Part shown: one piece after another, positions 1 through 5,569 of the stretch
How positions within the stretch are numbered: the first letter of the stretch is position 1
Layout: every line of letters begins with the position of its first letter
Origin: an uncultured Eubacteriaceae bacterium
Lineage (GTDB): Bacteria > Bacillota > Clostridia > Lachnospirales > Lachnospiraceae
Length of the DNA stretch: 5,696 nt
Direction of reading: 5' to 3'
NCBI GenBank assembly: GCA_945938055.1
Contig: CAMEUH010000173.1
Coordinates: forward strand, 1 to 5,696
Made by a program: the position numbers and the translations under genes
The notes under the pieces: generated by a model
What the model was told of the DNA's origin: nothing
What the model saw: only the letters and a program-made list of their open reading frames with translations
Databases searched by the model: none

Positions 1-1140
1 CTCATCACAGACTTTTCCAATAAAACCAAAACGCATGTCAGCAATGGCAGCAGCACGATCCAGTCCGCTCTCTTCTTCCATCTGGAGAATGATATGTTCC
101 ACCATTTCCTGTTCATTCTGGCTTAAGTCCAAAGCCTTTTGAATCAGCGTATCCCCTTCCGCCAGCTTACTTGCCGCAAAACGTACCGGAATCTGCACCT
201 TGATGGCATGATCCTCAATCAGATGCATGATGCCGTGAAGGCAACGGTGTACTGCGCCCTCTTTGTCCTCTGCACTGCAAAAATCCATTCTGCCCGGACG
301 TTCCTGATACTGTGCAACGTGCAGGGCATGATCCACCAGTTCCCCAATTCCTTCGTTCTTTGCCGCAGAAATAGGAATTACCGGAATGCCAAGCATCTCC
401 TCCATTTCATTTACCAGAATGGAACCGCCGTTTTCCCGCACCTCATCCATCATGTTTAATGCCAGAACCATCGGCACATTCAACTCCATCAGCTGCATGG
501 TAAGATACAGATTTCTTTCAATATTTGTGGCATCCACAATATTAATAATACCCTTTGGCTGCTCTTTCAGCAAAAATTCTCTCGTTACAATCTCCTCGCT
601 GCTGTACGGTGACATGGAATAAATGCCAGGAAGGTCTGTTACCAGAGTATTCGGGTGACCTTTTATCATGCCATCCTTACGGTCTACCGTTACACCCGGA
701 AAATTTCCCACATGCTGGCTGGAACCGGTCAACTGGTTAAAAAGCGTTGTCTTTCCGCAATTCTGGTTTCCAGCCAATGCAAAGGTAATGGTCGTTCCGT
801 CCGGAAGAGGGTTTTCATCTGCTTTCACATGATATTTTCCGCCCTCACCAAGTCCCGGATGCAACGTCTTTTTCTTCTTTTTCTGTTCTTCCTGATACTC
901 TTTTTCCTCTTGTTCGCGGACATTGTCAATTTCAATCTTCTTTGCATCTGCAATTCTTAAGGTTAATTCATAACCATGTATCTGTAATTCCATCGGGTCA
1001 CCCATTGGTGCCAGCTTCACCATGGTAACATCCACGCCCGGTATCATTCCCATGTCCAGAAAATGCTGGCGCAATGCTCCTTCTCCTCCAACCGACTGAA
1101 TTGTTGCCGTTTTTCCCAAATGCAGTTCATCTAAAGTCAT
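1..1140 (-). CDS. feoB: FeoA-FeoB fusion ferrous iron transporter, N-terminal 380 residues (C-terminus outside window)
   Basis: This is a GTP-gated Fe(II) uptake protein of the cytoplasmic membrane; translation was done by hand from the reverse complement and has no stop down to position 1. Residues 1-74 form a FeoA-type SH3-like domain (starts MTLDELHLGK). Residues 75-107 are a charged linker rich in Glu, Gln and Lys. The FeoB G domain follows: G1 GNQNCGKT at 124-131, G2 Thr151 in GVTVD, G3 DLPG at 169-172, G4 NMMD at 229-232 and G5 SAAK at 258-261. Residues about 280-375 match the helical GDI-like domain and end in ADMRFGFIGKV, so the window stops just before the membrane part with its gates. 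Asn127 corresponds to the potassium-sensing P-loop Asn of characterised FeoB proteins. The start ATG at 1140-1138 has GGAGG at 1153-1149, eight bases upstream. Fusion of FeoA to FeoB is known in some bacteria, while separate genes are more usual. Identity is near certain; intactness beyond the edge is unknown. Confidence 0.96.
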   Translation of the reverse strand, partial: MTLDELHLGKTATIQSVGGEGALRQHFLDMGMIPGVDVTMVKLAPMGDPMELQIHGYELTLRIADAKKIEIDNVREQEEKEYQEEQKKKKKTLHPGLGEGGKYHVKADENPLPDGTTITFALAGNQNCGKTTLFNQLTGSSQHVGNFPGVTVDRKDGMIKGHPNTLVTDLPGIYSMSPYSSEEIVTREFLLKEQPKGIINIVDATNIERNLYLTMQLMELNVPMVLALNMMDEVRENGGSILVNEMEEMLGIPVIPISAAKNEGIGELVDHALHVAQYQERPGRMDFCSAEDKEGAVHRCLHGIMHLIEDHAIKVQIPVRFAASKLAEGDTLIQKALDLSQNEQEMVEHIILQMEEESGLDRAAAIADMRFGFIGKVCDE

Positions 1141-1180
1141 TTTTCCTTCCTCCGTCTTGCATTTTTCTTTTTTTAATTCT

Positions 1181-1195
1181 TAATAATTAGTATTA
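1181..1195. promoter_or_regulatory. Candidate Fur-type iron operator
   Basis: The 15-mer TAATAATTAGTATTA is an imperfect 7-1-7 palindrome with TAATA/TATTA ends. It agrees with the classical Fur heptamer pair TGATAAT-N-ATTATCA at 11 of 14 positions. It overlaps the -10 element and predicted start site of the feo promoter, where an iron-bound repressor would block transcription. The area is very A+T-rich, so chance similarity is possible; the placement at an iron uptake gene is the main support. Confidence 0.45.
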
Positions 1196-1220
1196 TATAA
1201 CTTTTTTCATCAATCTACAA
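1192..1220 (-). promoter_or_regulatory. Promoter of the feoAB fusion gene
   Basis: Read on the minus strand, a perfect -10 TATAAT lies at 1197-1192. A weak -35 TTGTAG lies at 1220-1215, with a 17-base spacer. Transcription would start near 1185, giving a leader of about 45 bases before the ATG. The perfect -10 and ideal spacing support the call; the -35 matches consensus only in its first three bases. Confidence 0.6.
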
Positions 1221-1299
1221 CCATCTCAAACAAAATGTTAAATTTTTGTCTAATTTTGTCAGAATTTACCTGTTTTTTATCTGTTTTTCGTTTTTTGTC

Positions 1300-1328
1300 T
1301 TGAAACTAATATTTTACAGGTGTATAAT
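1300..1328 (+). promoter_or_regulatory. Promoter of the OFA-family MFS gene
   Basis: The -35 TTGAAA at 1300-1305 and the -10 TATAAT at 1323-1328 are separated by exactly 17 bases, a near-consensus vegetative promoter. Transcription should begin near 1335, leaving a leader of about 60 bases. This rules out the upstream GTG at 1320 as a start codon, because it lies inside the promoter before the transcript begins. Confidence 0.8.
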
Positions 1329-1380
1329 TGCGGTGGTTATGCTCCCCTCTTTCAGGTGGAGACAAAAAATATGTTACGAG

Positions 1381-1385
1381 AAGGA
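1381..1385 (+). promoter_or_regulatory. Ribosome binding site for the MFS gene
   Basis: AAGGA lies nine bases before the ATG at 1395. A competing site, AGGTGGAG at 1354-1361, lies nine bases before an in-frame ATG at 1371. If that one is used the protein gains eight residues (MLREGYKI), most of which look like translated leader. Confidence 0.5.
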
Positions 1386-1394
1386 TACAAAATT

Positions 1395-2732
1395 ATGAAT
1401 GAACAAGTTAAGAAAACAGGCGGATGGCGTACCAACAAATGGGTTCGTGCCGCAATCCCGGCACTCTTACTGCACTGCAGCATCGGTACCGTTTACTGCT
1501 GGTCGATTTTCAGTCAGGAAATCGCAGATTACATTGGTTTTTCCAAGGGTGCAACAGAATGGGCTTTTAGTTTTGCCATTTTCTTCCTTGGAATGTCAGC
1601 CGCATTTCTGGGAAATGTAGTAGAAAAAGACATCCATAAGTCCTCCTTAATCGCTGCAATCTGTTTTGCAGCCGGCATGGCAGGCACAGGCTTCTTCATC
1701 TACTATGGCGGAGCACATCAGGGAAGTATGTTATCCCTCATTGGTATTTATGTATGCTATGGTTTTATCATGGGTATCGGTCTTGGTACCGGTTATCTTT
1801 CACCGGTAAAGACTCTCATGCTCTGGTTTGAAGACAGAAAAGGTCTGGCAACCGGTCTTGCCGTAGCAGGCTTTGGTGCTGCCAAGGCAATCGCAAGCCC
1901 GATTATGCAGTGGATGCTTGACAGCCTTGGAGACGGCGGCATTTACAAAATGTTTATCATTCTGGCATGTGTATATTTTGTCATGATGTTCGTGGGACAT
2001 TTATTGTTAAAGAAACCGGACGGATGGCATGAGCCACAGACCAAGGAAGCCAGCAAGAGTATTTTATCTGTTCTTAAGACCAAGCCGATTTCCAATTACA
2101 TCGGTATCTGGTTAATGTTTTATATTAATATTACCTGTGGTCTTGCACTGATTTCACAGGAAAAGGCCATTATCAAATGTCTTGGCCTTGCCGGCATGGT
2201 AGGTGTCATTTCCACCATATCTGCTGTATTTAACGCAGGCGGACGTTTAGGTTTCTCTGCATGGGCAGATAAGATGAAAGACCGTAATACGGTTTATAAA
2301 ATCATCTTTATTCTTTCCATTGCATTAACCGGCATCACAATCGTTACAAGCGGTATTGCAAATGGTGCACAGAACACTGTATTAATGGTTCTCGTTCTTG
2401 CATTAATCTTCGTTATTAATGCAGGCTACGGCGGCGGTTTTTCCAATGTACCAACCTTACTTTCCGACCATTACGGAATGAGTAATATTAGTGCCATCCA
2501 TGGAATCACCTTATCCGCATGGGGTTTTGCCGGACTGACCGGTAACCAGCTTGCCACCTGGATTGTAAATCATTTTGGAACCTGGGTGGAAATTCATGGA
2601 TACAATGTTAATCCAACCGGTTATCAGACAGTACTTTATGTTACCATCGTACTTTACATTCTTGCATTAGTACTTTCTATGGTATTCGTAAAGCCAACTG
2701 AAAAGGCATTAGCGGCAAAGAATGTGAAATAA
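1395..2732 (+). CDS. OFA-family MFS transporter (oxalate/formate antiporter-like)
   Basis: This is a cytoplasmic membrane carrier of 445 residues with 12 predicted helices, the usual size for the oxalate:formate antiporter family of the major facilitator superfamily. Helices lie at roughly 17-40, 54-75, 83-104, 113-135, 150-172, 183-205, 233-255, 263-283, 300-320, 327-347, 362-384 and 412-432. Family marks are the helix 1 stretch GTVYCWSIFSQEI, the loop 2-3 motif near GNVVEKDIHK, the helix 4-5 segment MGIGLGTGYLSPVKT and the helix 8-9 segment GRLGFSAWADK. Arg284 in helix 8 aligns with the substrate-binding Arg272 of OxlT. The helix 11 position that should match OxlT Lys355 appears to be Trp376 (SAWGFAG), which argues against oxalate/formate exchange as such. 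The family also contains carriers proposed for lactate or pyruvate, so a small monocarboxylate is plausible but unproven. The start at 1395 is preferred on its ribosome binding site; 1371 is the alternative. The gene stands alone, with its own promoter and terminator. Confidence 0.9.
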   Translation: MNEQVKKTGGWRTNKWVRAAIPALLLHCSIGTVYCWSIFSQEIADYIGFSKGATEWAFSFAIFFLGMSAAFLGNVVEKDIHKSSLIAAICFAAGMAGTGFFIYYGGAHQGSMLSLIGIYVCYGFIMGIGLGTGYLSPVKTLMLWFEDRKGLATGLAVAGFGAAKAIASPIMQWMLDSLGDGGIYKMFIILACVYFVMMFVGHLLLKKPDGWHEPQTKEASKSILSVLKTKPISNYIGIWLMFYINITCGLALISQEKAIIKCLGLAGMVGVISTISAVFNAGGRLGFSAWADKMKDRNTVYKIIFILSIALTGITIVTSGIANGAQNTVLMVLVLALIFVINAGYGGGFSNVPTLLSDHYGMSNISAIHGITLSAWGFAGLTGNQLATWIVNHFGTWVEIHGYNVNPTGYQTVLYVTIVLYILALVLSMVFVKPTEKALAAKNVK

Positions 2733-2761
2733 ATTATAGTGAACGTAAAACATAATACATA

Positions 2762-2809
2762 AAAAGAAAAAGGAATGGTACACACAATGTTGCCATTCCT
2801 TTTTCTTTT
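2762..2809. terminator. Bidirectional intrinsic terminator
   Basis: A perfect 17-bp inverted repeat has its left arm AAAAGAAAAAGGAATGG at 2762-2778 and its right arm CCATTCCTTTTTCTTTT at 2793-2809, around a 14-base loop. The GGAATGG/CCATTCC core is flanked by an A-rich tract on one side and a T-rich tract on the other, so it can stop transcription in both directions. It lies 29 bases after the MFS stop codon. On the other strand it is the first strong hairpin after the convergent araC-type gene, 104 bases past that stop. Confidence 0.9.
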
Positions 2810-2913
2810 CTAATCTCTGTTTTCTACTCTCGCACCTTTTTGTATATCCGGTTCCAGGCTTTCATGAGAAGAATAATTTGATTTGTTTCCTTTGCTTTTT
2901 ATCAAACAATTTA

Positions 2914-3774
2914 TTATGCTTTTTTCTTCACCGGAATCCATATTTCACAATAGTAATTTTCATCCATCGTACCATTCGGATATTTCTTTGCATCATCATA
3001 CATTTCGATGCAGTATCCGGCAGCAAATTCATACTCCTTTAACGCCGGAAGCCACTCTGAGAAAATTTTGGTATTTACATCCTGCAGTGCATTCGGCATT
3101 GCTCCTCTACATGGAAATACTGCCCAGGTAAACTCCGGGATTGTCCGGGTTACAAATCCTTCCGGGATTTCTTTTACCGGATTGTACAAATCAGCAATCA
3201 GATACTCAAACGTATCCTGTCCCATCTGCTCATCAATGTTAATTCCAAACATCCCGCATACATACTGCCCGTTTCCTTTGGCATAATGCTCTTGCCAGAA
3301 TTCCGGAATTTTCTCCTTTGCATTCTCATATGCAAAAGTTTTTGTAACTCCAAGTACCGTAAATGCTTCTTTTTTTACAATTTTGTAATCCATGATATAT
3401 CCGCCTTCCAGTGATAATTTGATTTTCAGCGGTGCAAATGTCTTTAACGTTCCTTCCTTCTTTTGCACCATGGATGGTGTTATGCCGTGAAATCTCGTAA
3501 ATGCTTTTGTAAAGCTGTCCGGGGAATCATATCCATATTTTAAGGCTACATCTATCACTTTTTTCCCTGACGTGGCGAGCTCATTTCCTGCCAGAGAAAG
3601 CCGCCTGTTCCGAATGTACTCCGAAATGCTAAAGCCACACAACAGACTAAAGCCTTTTTGAAAATAAAAAGGTGAAAGATATACTTCCCTTGCAATGTCA
3701 TCTGCCGTTATGTCCTCCGTGATATGTTCCTCAATATACCAAACCGCCTTACTAATTGCCTCCGTCCATTCCAT
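2914..3774 (-). CDS. AraC-family regulator with GyrI-like effector-binding domain
   Basis: This is a one-component cytoplasmic transcription regulator of 286 residues, of the Rob/BmrR-like architecture in which DNA binding and small-molecule sensing share one chain. Residues about 5-105 are an AraC-type double helix-turn-helix: the first unit is around DITADDIAREVYLSPFYFQK (21-40), the second around VIDVALKYGYDSPDSFTKAF (73-92), followed by the usual HGITPS. Residues about 126-284 form a GyrI-like effector-binding fold, ending in CEIWIPV with Glu277 where related domains keep an acidic ligand contact. Such proteins often sense cationic or aromatic compounds and control efflux or stress genes, but the ligand here is unknown. 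Upstream GTG (3783) and ATG (3780) codons are in frame, but AGGAGG at 3788-3783 overlaps the first and is two bases from the second, whereas it is eight bases from the ATG at 3774. The neighbouring MFS gene is convergent and not an obvious target. Confidence 0.92.
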   Translation of the reverse strand: MEWTEAISKAVWYIEEHITEDITADDIAREVYLSPFYFQKGFSLLCGFSISEYIRNRRLSLAGNELATSGKKVIDVALKYGYDSPDSFTKAFTRFHGITPSMVQKKEGTLKTFAPLKIKLSLEGGYIMDYKIVKKEAFTVLGVTKTFAYENAKEKIPEFWQEHYAKGNGQYVCGMFGINIDEQMGQDTFEYLIADLYNPVKEIPEGFVTRTIPEFTWAVFPCRGAMPNALQDVNTKIFSEWLPALKEYEFAAGYCIEMYDDAKKYPNGTMDENYYCEIWIPVKKKA

Positions 3775-3782
3775 CTGCATCA

Positions 3783-3788
3783 CCTCCT
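3783..3788 (-). promoter_or_regulatory. Ribosome binding site that fixes the AraC-type start
   Basis: Minus-strand AGGAGG is a full Shine-Dalgarno match, eight bases before the ATG at 3774. The two upstream start codons in the same frame overlap it or sit against it, so they are unlikely to be used. Confidence 0.85.
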
Positions 3789-3799
3789 GCTGTAATCAA

Positions 3800-3808
3800 A
3801 GTATAGCA
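3800..3808 (-). promoter_or_regulatory. Extended -10 promoter of the AraC-type regulator
   Basis: TGCTATACT is an extended -10 element (TG, one base, then TATACT, five of six to consensus). No good -35 is seen about 17 bases upstream (GGGAGA), which fits an extended -10 promoter. The start site would be near 3793, giving a leader of about 20 bases that holds little more than the ribosome binding site. The regulator can therefore be expressed without the gene upstream of it. Confidence 0.55.
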
Positions 3809-3852
3809 AAATGTACGAATGCTCTCCCGACATTCCTTGCAATAAAATGTCC

Positions 3853-4458
3853 TTATTCTTCTGATGCGGATTCCGATGGTGTTCCAACAGCTTCCACAAT
3901 TTCCGTGGCATTTATAATCTCGGGTCCTTCTGTTGAAACACTGGCATTTGCAGCGACTTCCTCAGGATCCTCATATTCCTTTTCTTCCTCATCGCCCCAT
4001 AGGGTATCATATTTTTCCTTCTTCTGATTCTGGACCATTGCTCCGATATTCTTTGCCGCCTGATACAGTTCCGTGCTAAATTCCATCAGCTTCTTTTCAT
4101 CAGACGCAGGCACGATTGCTCCCTTCATGATACGCCGTGCCACCTCCATCATTTTGCCTAAATCCTTTGCATATTCCTCAAGTGCATCCCCCTGCTGCTC
4201 AGCTACCGCCATGTTCCACCAGGCACAATGTTCTTCTGCTAATTTGCTTAGATAATCCTGATACTCTGTCTGCTTTTCATTTAATGCATTAATTGTTAAT
4301 TCCAGAACCGCTGCTTCCTCACCGAATGTTTCCTTTTCCTCCGGTTTTGATTTCATCTGGTTTCTGACATCCTGCAGCTTCTGCGACAAAGTCGCTTTCT
4401 GCATCTGATATGCCTGCACCTGCGCTCTGTAAAGTTGCTGTGCTTCTCCGATTTTCAT
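3853..4458 (-). CDS. Hypothetical acidic helical protein, 201 residues
   Basis: I do not recognise this protein. It has no signal peptide and no membrane segment, so it is probably cytoplasmic. Residues about 1-75 are rich in Gln, Lys, Glu and Leu and should be helical, probably coiled coil (for example QLYRAQVQAYQMQKATLSQK at 8-27). Residues 76-150 remain helical, with a notable HCAWWNMA segment at 77-84 holding the only Cys. The tail from about 155 is low-complexity, with 16 Asp/Glu among the last 47 residues and a single Lys, and is likely disordered. The start ATG at 4458 has AAGGA at 4473-4469, ten bases away. An in-frame GTG at 4467 is only one base from that site and was rejected. The neighbours are an AraC-type gene downstream, which has its own promoter, and a Bro-N gene 114 bases upstream. 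A structural, chaperone-like or cell-surface-machinery adaptor role would all be guesses. The coding call rests on the long open frame with good start signals and protein-like composition. Confidence 0.8.
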   Translation of the reverse strand: MKIGEAQQLYRAQVQAYQMQKATLSQKLQDVRNQMKSKPEEKETFGEEAAVLELTINALNEKQTEYQDYLSKLAEEHCAWWNMAVAEQQGDALEEYAKDLGKMMEVARRIMKGAIVPASDEKKLMEFSTELYQAAKNIGAMVQNQKKEKYDTLWGDEEEKEYEDPEEVAANASVSTEGPEIINATEIVEAVGTPSESASEE

Positions 4459-4465
4459 AATATTC

Positions 4466-4500
4466 ACATCCTTGTATGATTTTTCAATACATCCTTGTAT
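4466..4500 (-). repeat. Duplicated 12-bp leader element carrying a ribosome binding site
   Basis: The 12-mer ATACAAGGATGT (minus strand) occurs twice without mismatch, at 4477-4466 and 4500-4489, with copies starting 23 bases apart. The proximal copy supplies the AAGGA used by the 201-residue protein. The distal copy follows directly on a possible -10 element (TATAGA at 4505-4500; TATAAC at 4511-4506 is another), so it would lie at or near the transcript start. No convincing -35 is visible. Confidence 0.6.
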
Positions 4501-4519
4501 CTATAGTTATATCGGTTTG

Positions 4520-4531
4520 TTTTCATGAAAA
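4520..4531. repeat. 12-bp perfect palindrome in the intergenic gap
   Basis: TTTTCATGAAAA is self-complementary and lies between the stop of the Bro-N gene and the candidate -10 of the 201-residue protein. A second small symmetric element, AATCT-A-AGATT, lies at 4530-4540. Neither makes a stable terminator, since stems are A+T-rich and no good U-tract follows. They could be an operator or chance in an A+T-rich gap. I see no other terminator after the Bro-N gene. Confidence 0.35.
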
Positions 4532-4572
4532 TCTAAGATTTCTTCCTAAAATTCCATTACCATCCGGTCATT

Positions 4573-5472
4573 TTATCGGCTATCTTTGTCATTTTTCTTT
4601 TCCGATGCTTCTGCACTTGCTTCAAGCATAACCTCTACTACATGATTTAGTTGCATTGCATTTTGAGAAGTAATAATAGAATGCCCCAATTCCTCTTCCA
4701 GTTCCCTACGAGCATTTCCTGCAATTCTTCCACCTTTCTTGGCAACTGATACATGCTGTTCAAACCTCTCTGGCTTAGAAGTATGCGAAATATCTTTAGT
4801 TGCTGTTTCAGCAAGCATATTCAGAACAAGTTCTGTAGTACTCATATTATCCCTGAGACTTTCCTTTTTCAGCCCTTTATGTGTCTTATACTGTCTAGTC
4901 GTCATGCCACTCCATGCTTTTGTAAGCTCATCTGTAAGAATTGCATATTCTTTACTAGCTGTTATTCCTCTGTCCTTCCACTCATCAGTTAATTCTTTTC
5001 TTGCACTTATTGCCTGCAAACGCTGATTAATCCACTCTCTTGTATATCCTTTCCGCTCATATGTTACAATTAACCGTTCTGCAATAAGCTCCGGATCCAT
5101 AGTTTCTTCGATATGCTCTCTCCCAACTTGAGCCAACCATAATTTAAACGGCTCCGCTTTCTTAGATGGAATAGATTGAATAATACGGAATAATTGCTCA
5201 GTATTAGCTACATCTGTTTTATATCTTTTACCATCTTTCGGAGATTTTAATTTAAGTTGGTTACAATTTGTAACCAACTCGTTTCCCTCTTCTGCTAATC
5301 GATGTTTTGTTACCTTCCAATAATTACGAGCCGCATCATAATCTATTGAATCTGTAAGTATTCCAACTACATCAACAATTGCAAAATACCACTCCTCATT
5401 TTCTTCATCCCATGCAGTTCTAATTGCCTGATTTTCAAATAACTGTAACTGTTCAATATTAGCCTTCTCCAT
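4573..5472 (-). CDS. Bro-N domain protein, DinD/phage-antirepressor-like
   Basis: This protein has 299 residues. Residues about 10-115 are a Bro-N domain, the DNA-binding module of baculovirus BRO proteins and phage antirepressors: AIRTAWDEENEEWYFAIVDV at 16-35, then YDAARNYWKV (45-54), TEQLFRIIQSIPSKKAEPFK (91-110) and LWLAQVGREHIE. The middle (REWINQRLQAISARKELTDE, 145-164) and the later block AKKGGRIAGNARRELEEE (244-261) plus ITSQNA match my recollection of chromosomal DinD-type relatives. E. coli DinD is SOS-induced and acts on RecA filaments; whether this protein does so is unknown. The start is ATG 5472, because AGGAGG (5484-5479) lies six bases before it and inside the longer frame beginning at 5487. 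By eye the gene is more A+T-rich than the feo and MFS genes, which would fit acquisition with a mobile element, but no integrase or other phage gene is in view. No clostridial LexA box (GAAC-N4-GTTC) was seen upstream. Confidence 0.85.
   Translation of the reverse strand: MEKANIEQLQLFENQAIRTAWDEENEEWYFAIVDVVGILTDSIDYDAARNYWKVTKHRLAEEGNELVTNCNQLKLKSPKDGKRYKTDVANTEQLFRIIQSIPSKKAEPFKLWLAQVGREHIEETMDPELIAERLIVTYERKGYTREWINQRLQAISARKELTDEWKDRGITASKEYAILTDELTKAWSGMTTRQYKTHKGLKKESLRDNMSTTELVLNMLAETATKDISHTSKPERFEQHVSVAKKGGRIAGNARRELEEELGHSIITSQNAMQLNHVVEVMLEASAEASEKKNDKDSR
5255..5279. repeat. Perfect 25-bp palindrome inside the Bro-N coding region
   Basis: Two 12-base arms, AGTTGGTTACAA at 5255-5266 and TTGTAACCAACT at 5268-5279, are exact reverse complements around a single T. 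It spans the codons for ELVTNCNQLK near residues 65-74. There is no T-tract, so it is not a typical terminator. It could be a DNA operator, an mRNA hairpin, or partly a by-product of a conserved protein motif. Confidence 0.8.
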
Positions 5473-5478
5473 CTGTTT

Positions 5479-5484
5479 CCTCCT
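5479..5484 (-). promoter_or_regulatory. Ribosome binding site that fixes the Bro-N start
   Basis: Minus-strand AGGAGG lies six bases before ATG 5472. The upstream in-frame ATG at 5487 sits directly against this site (ATGAGGAGG), so it lacks its own site and is unlikely to be used. Confidence 0.85.
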
Positions 5485-5529
5485 CATTGTTTATATATAT
5501 TTGTATTCCATTTTTCAGTCCCTCTATAC

Positions 5530-5569
5530 ACGCATTGCGTACTAATATTCTAGTAAACAGAATGCGTAT
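5530..5569. promoter_or_regulatory. Candidate operator repeats over the Bro-N promoter
   Basis: The perfect 11-bp palindrome ACGCATTGCGT (5530-5540) sits at the predicted transcription start. A second half site, AATGCGTA at 5561-5568 (minus-strand TACGCATT), lies in the -35/-10 spacer. TACGCA therefore recurs on the minus strand at a 27-base step, between two and three helical turns. A further inverted pair, TACTA/TAGTA, at 5540-5544 and 5551-5555 flanks the -10. The arrangement resembles repressor sites; the regulator is unknown. Confidence 0.45.

Noticed and set aside
139..960. Overlapping plus-strand open frames of 61-106 codons
   Set aside because: They lie opposite the feo gene, whose minus-strand frame is uninterrupted and carries all FeoB GTPase motifs. 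Their translations have no domain features and no ribosome binding sites.
1200..1300. Repeated TTTTGTC (1244, 1254, 1293) considered as an operator or riboswitch
   Set aside because: Spacing is irregular and the region is T-rich. No hairpin, riboswitch core or catabolite-response palindrome was found.
1800..2000. Minus-strand frame of 66 codons
   Set aside because: It is antisense to helices 4-6 of the MFS transporter and has no start signals.
2810..2913. Search for an extra gene or a second terminator after the AraC-type stop
   Set aside because: Only a weak A+T-rich partial inverted repeat and a 13-codon frame without a ribosome binding site were found.
2883..3286. Plus-strand frames of 82 and 92 codons
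   Set aside because: They are antisense to the effector-binding domain of the AraC-type regulator, with Ser/His/Pro-rich shadow composition.
3695..4255. Plus-strand frames of 110 and 60 codons
   Set aside because: Their Ser-rich translations are the antisense of the Glu-rich 201-residue protein and the regulator's N-terminus.
4739..5026. Plus-strand frames of 95 and 79 codons with hydrophobic stretches
   Set aside because: They are antisense to the conserved Bro-N family protein. The hydrophobic look comes from complementing Glu/Lys codons.
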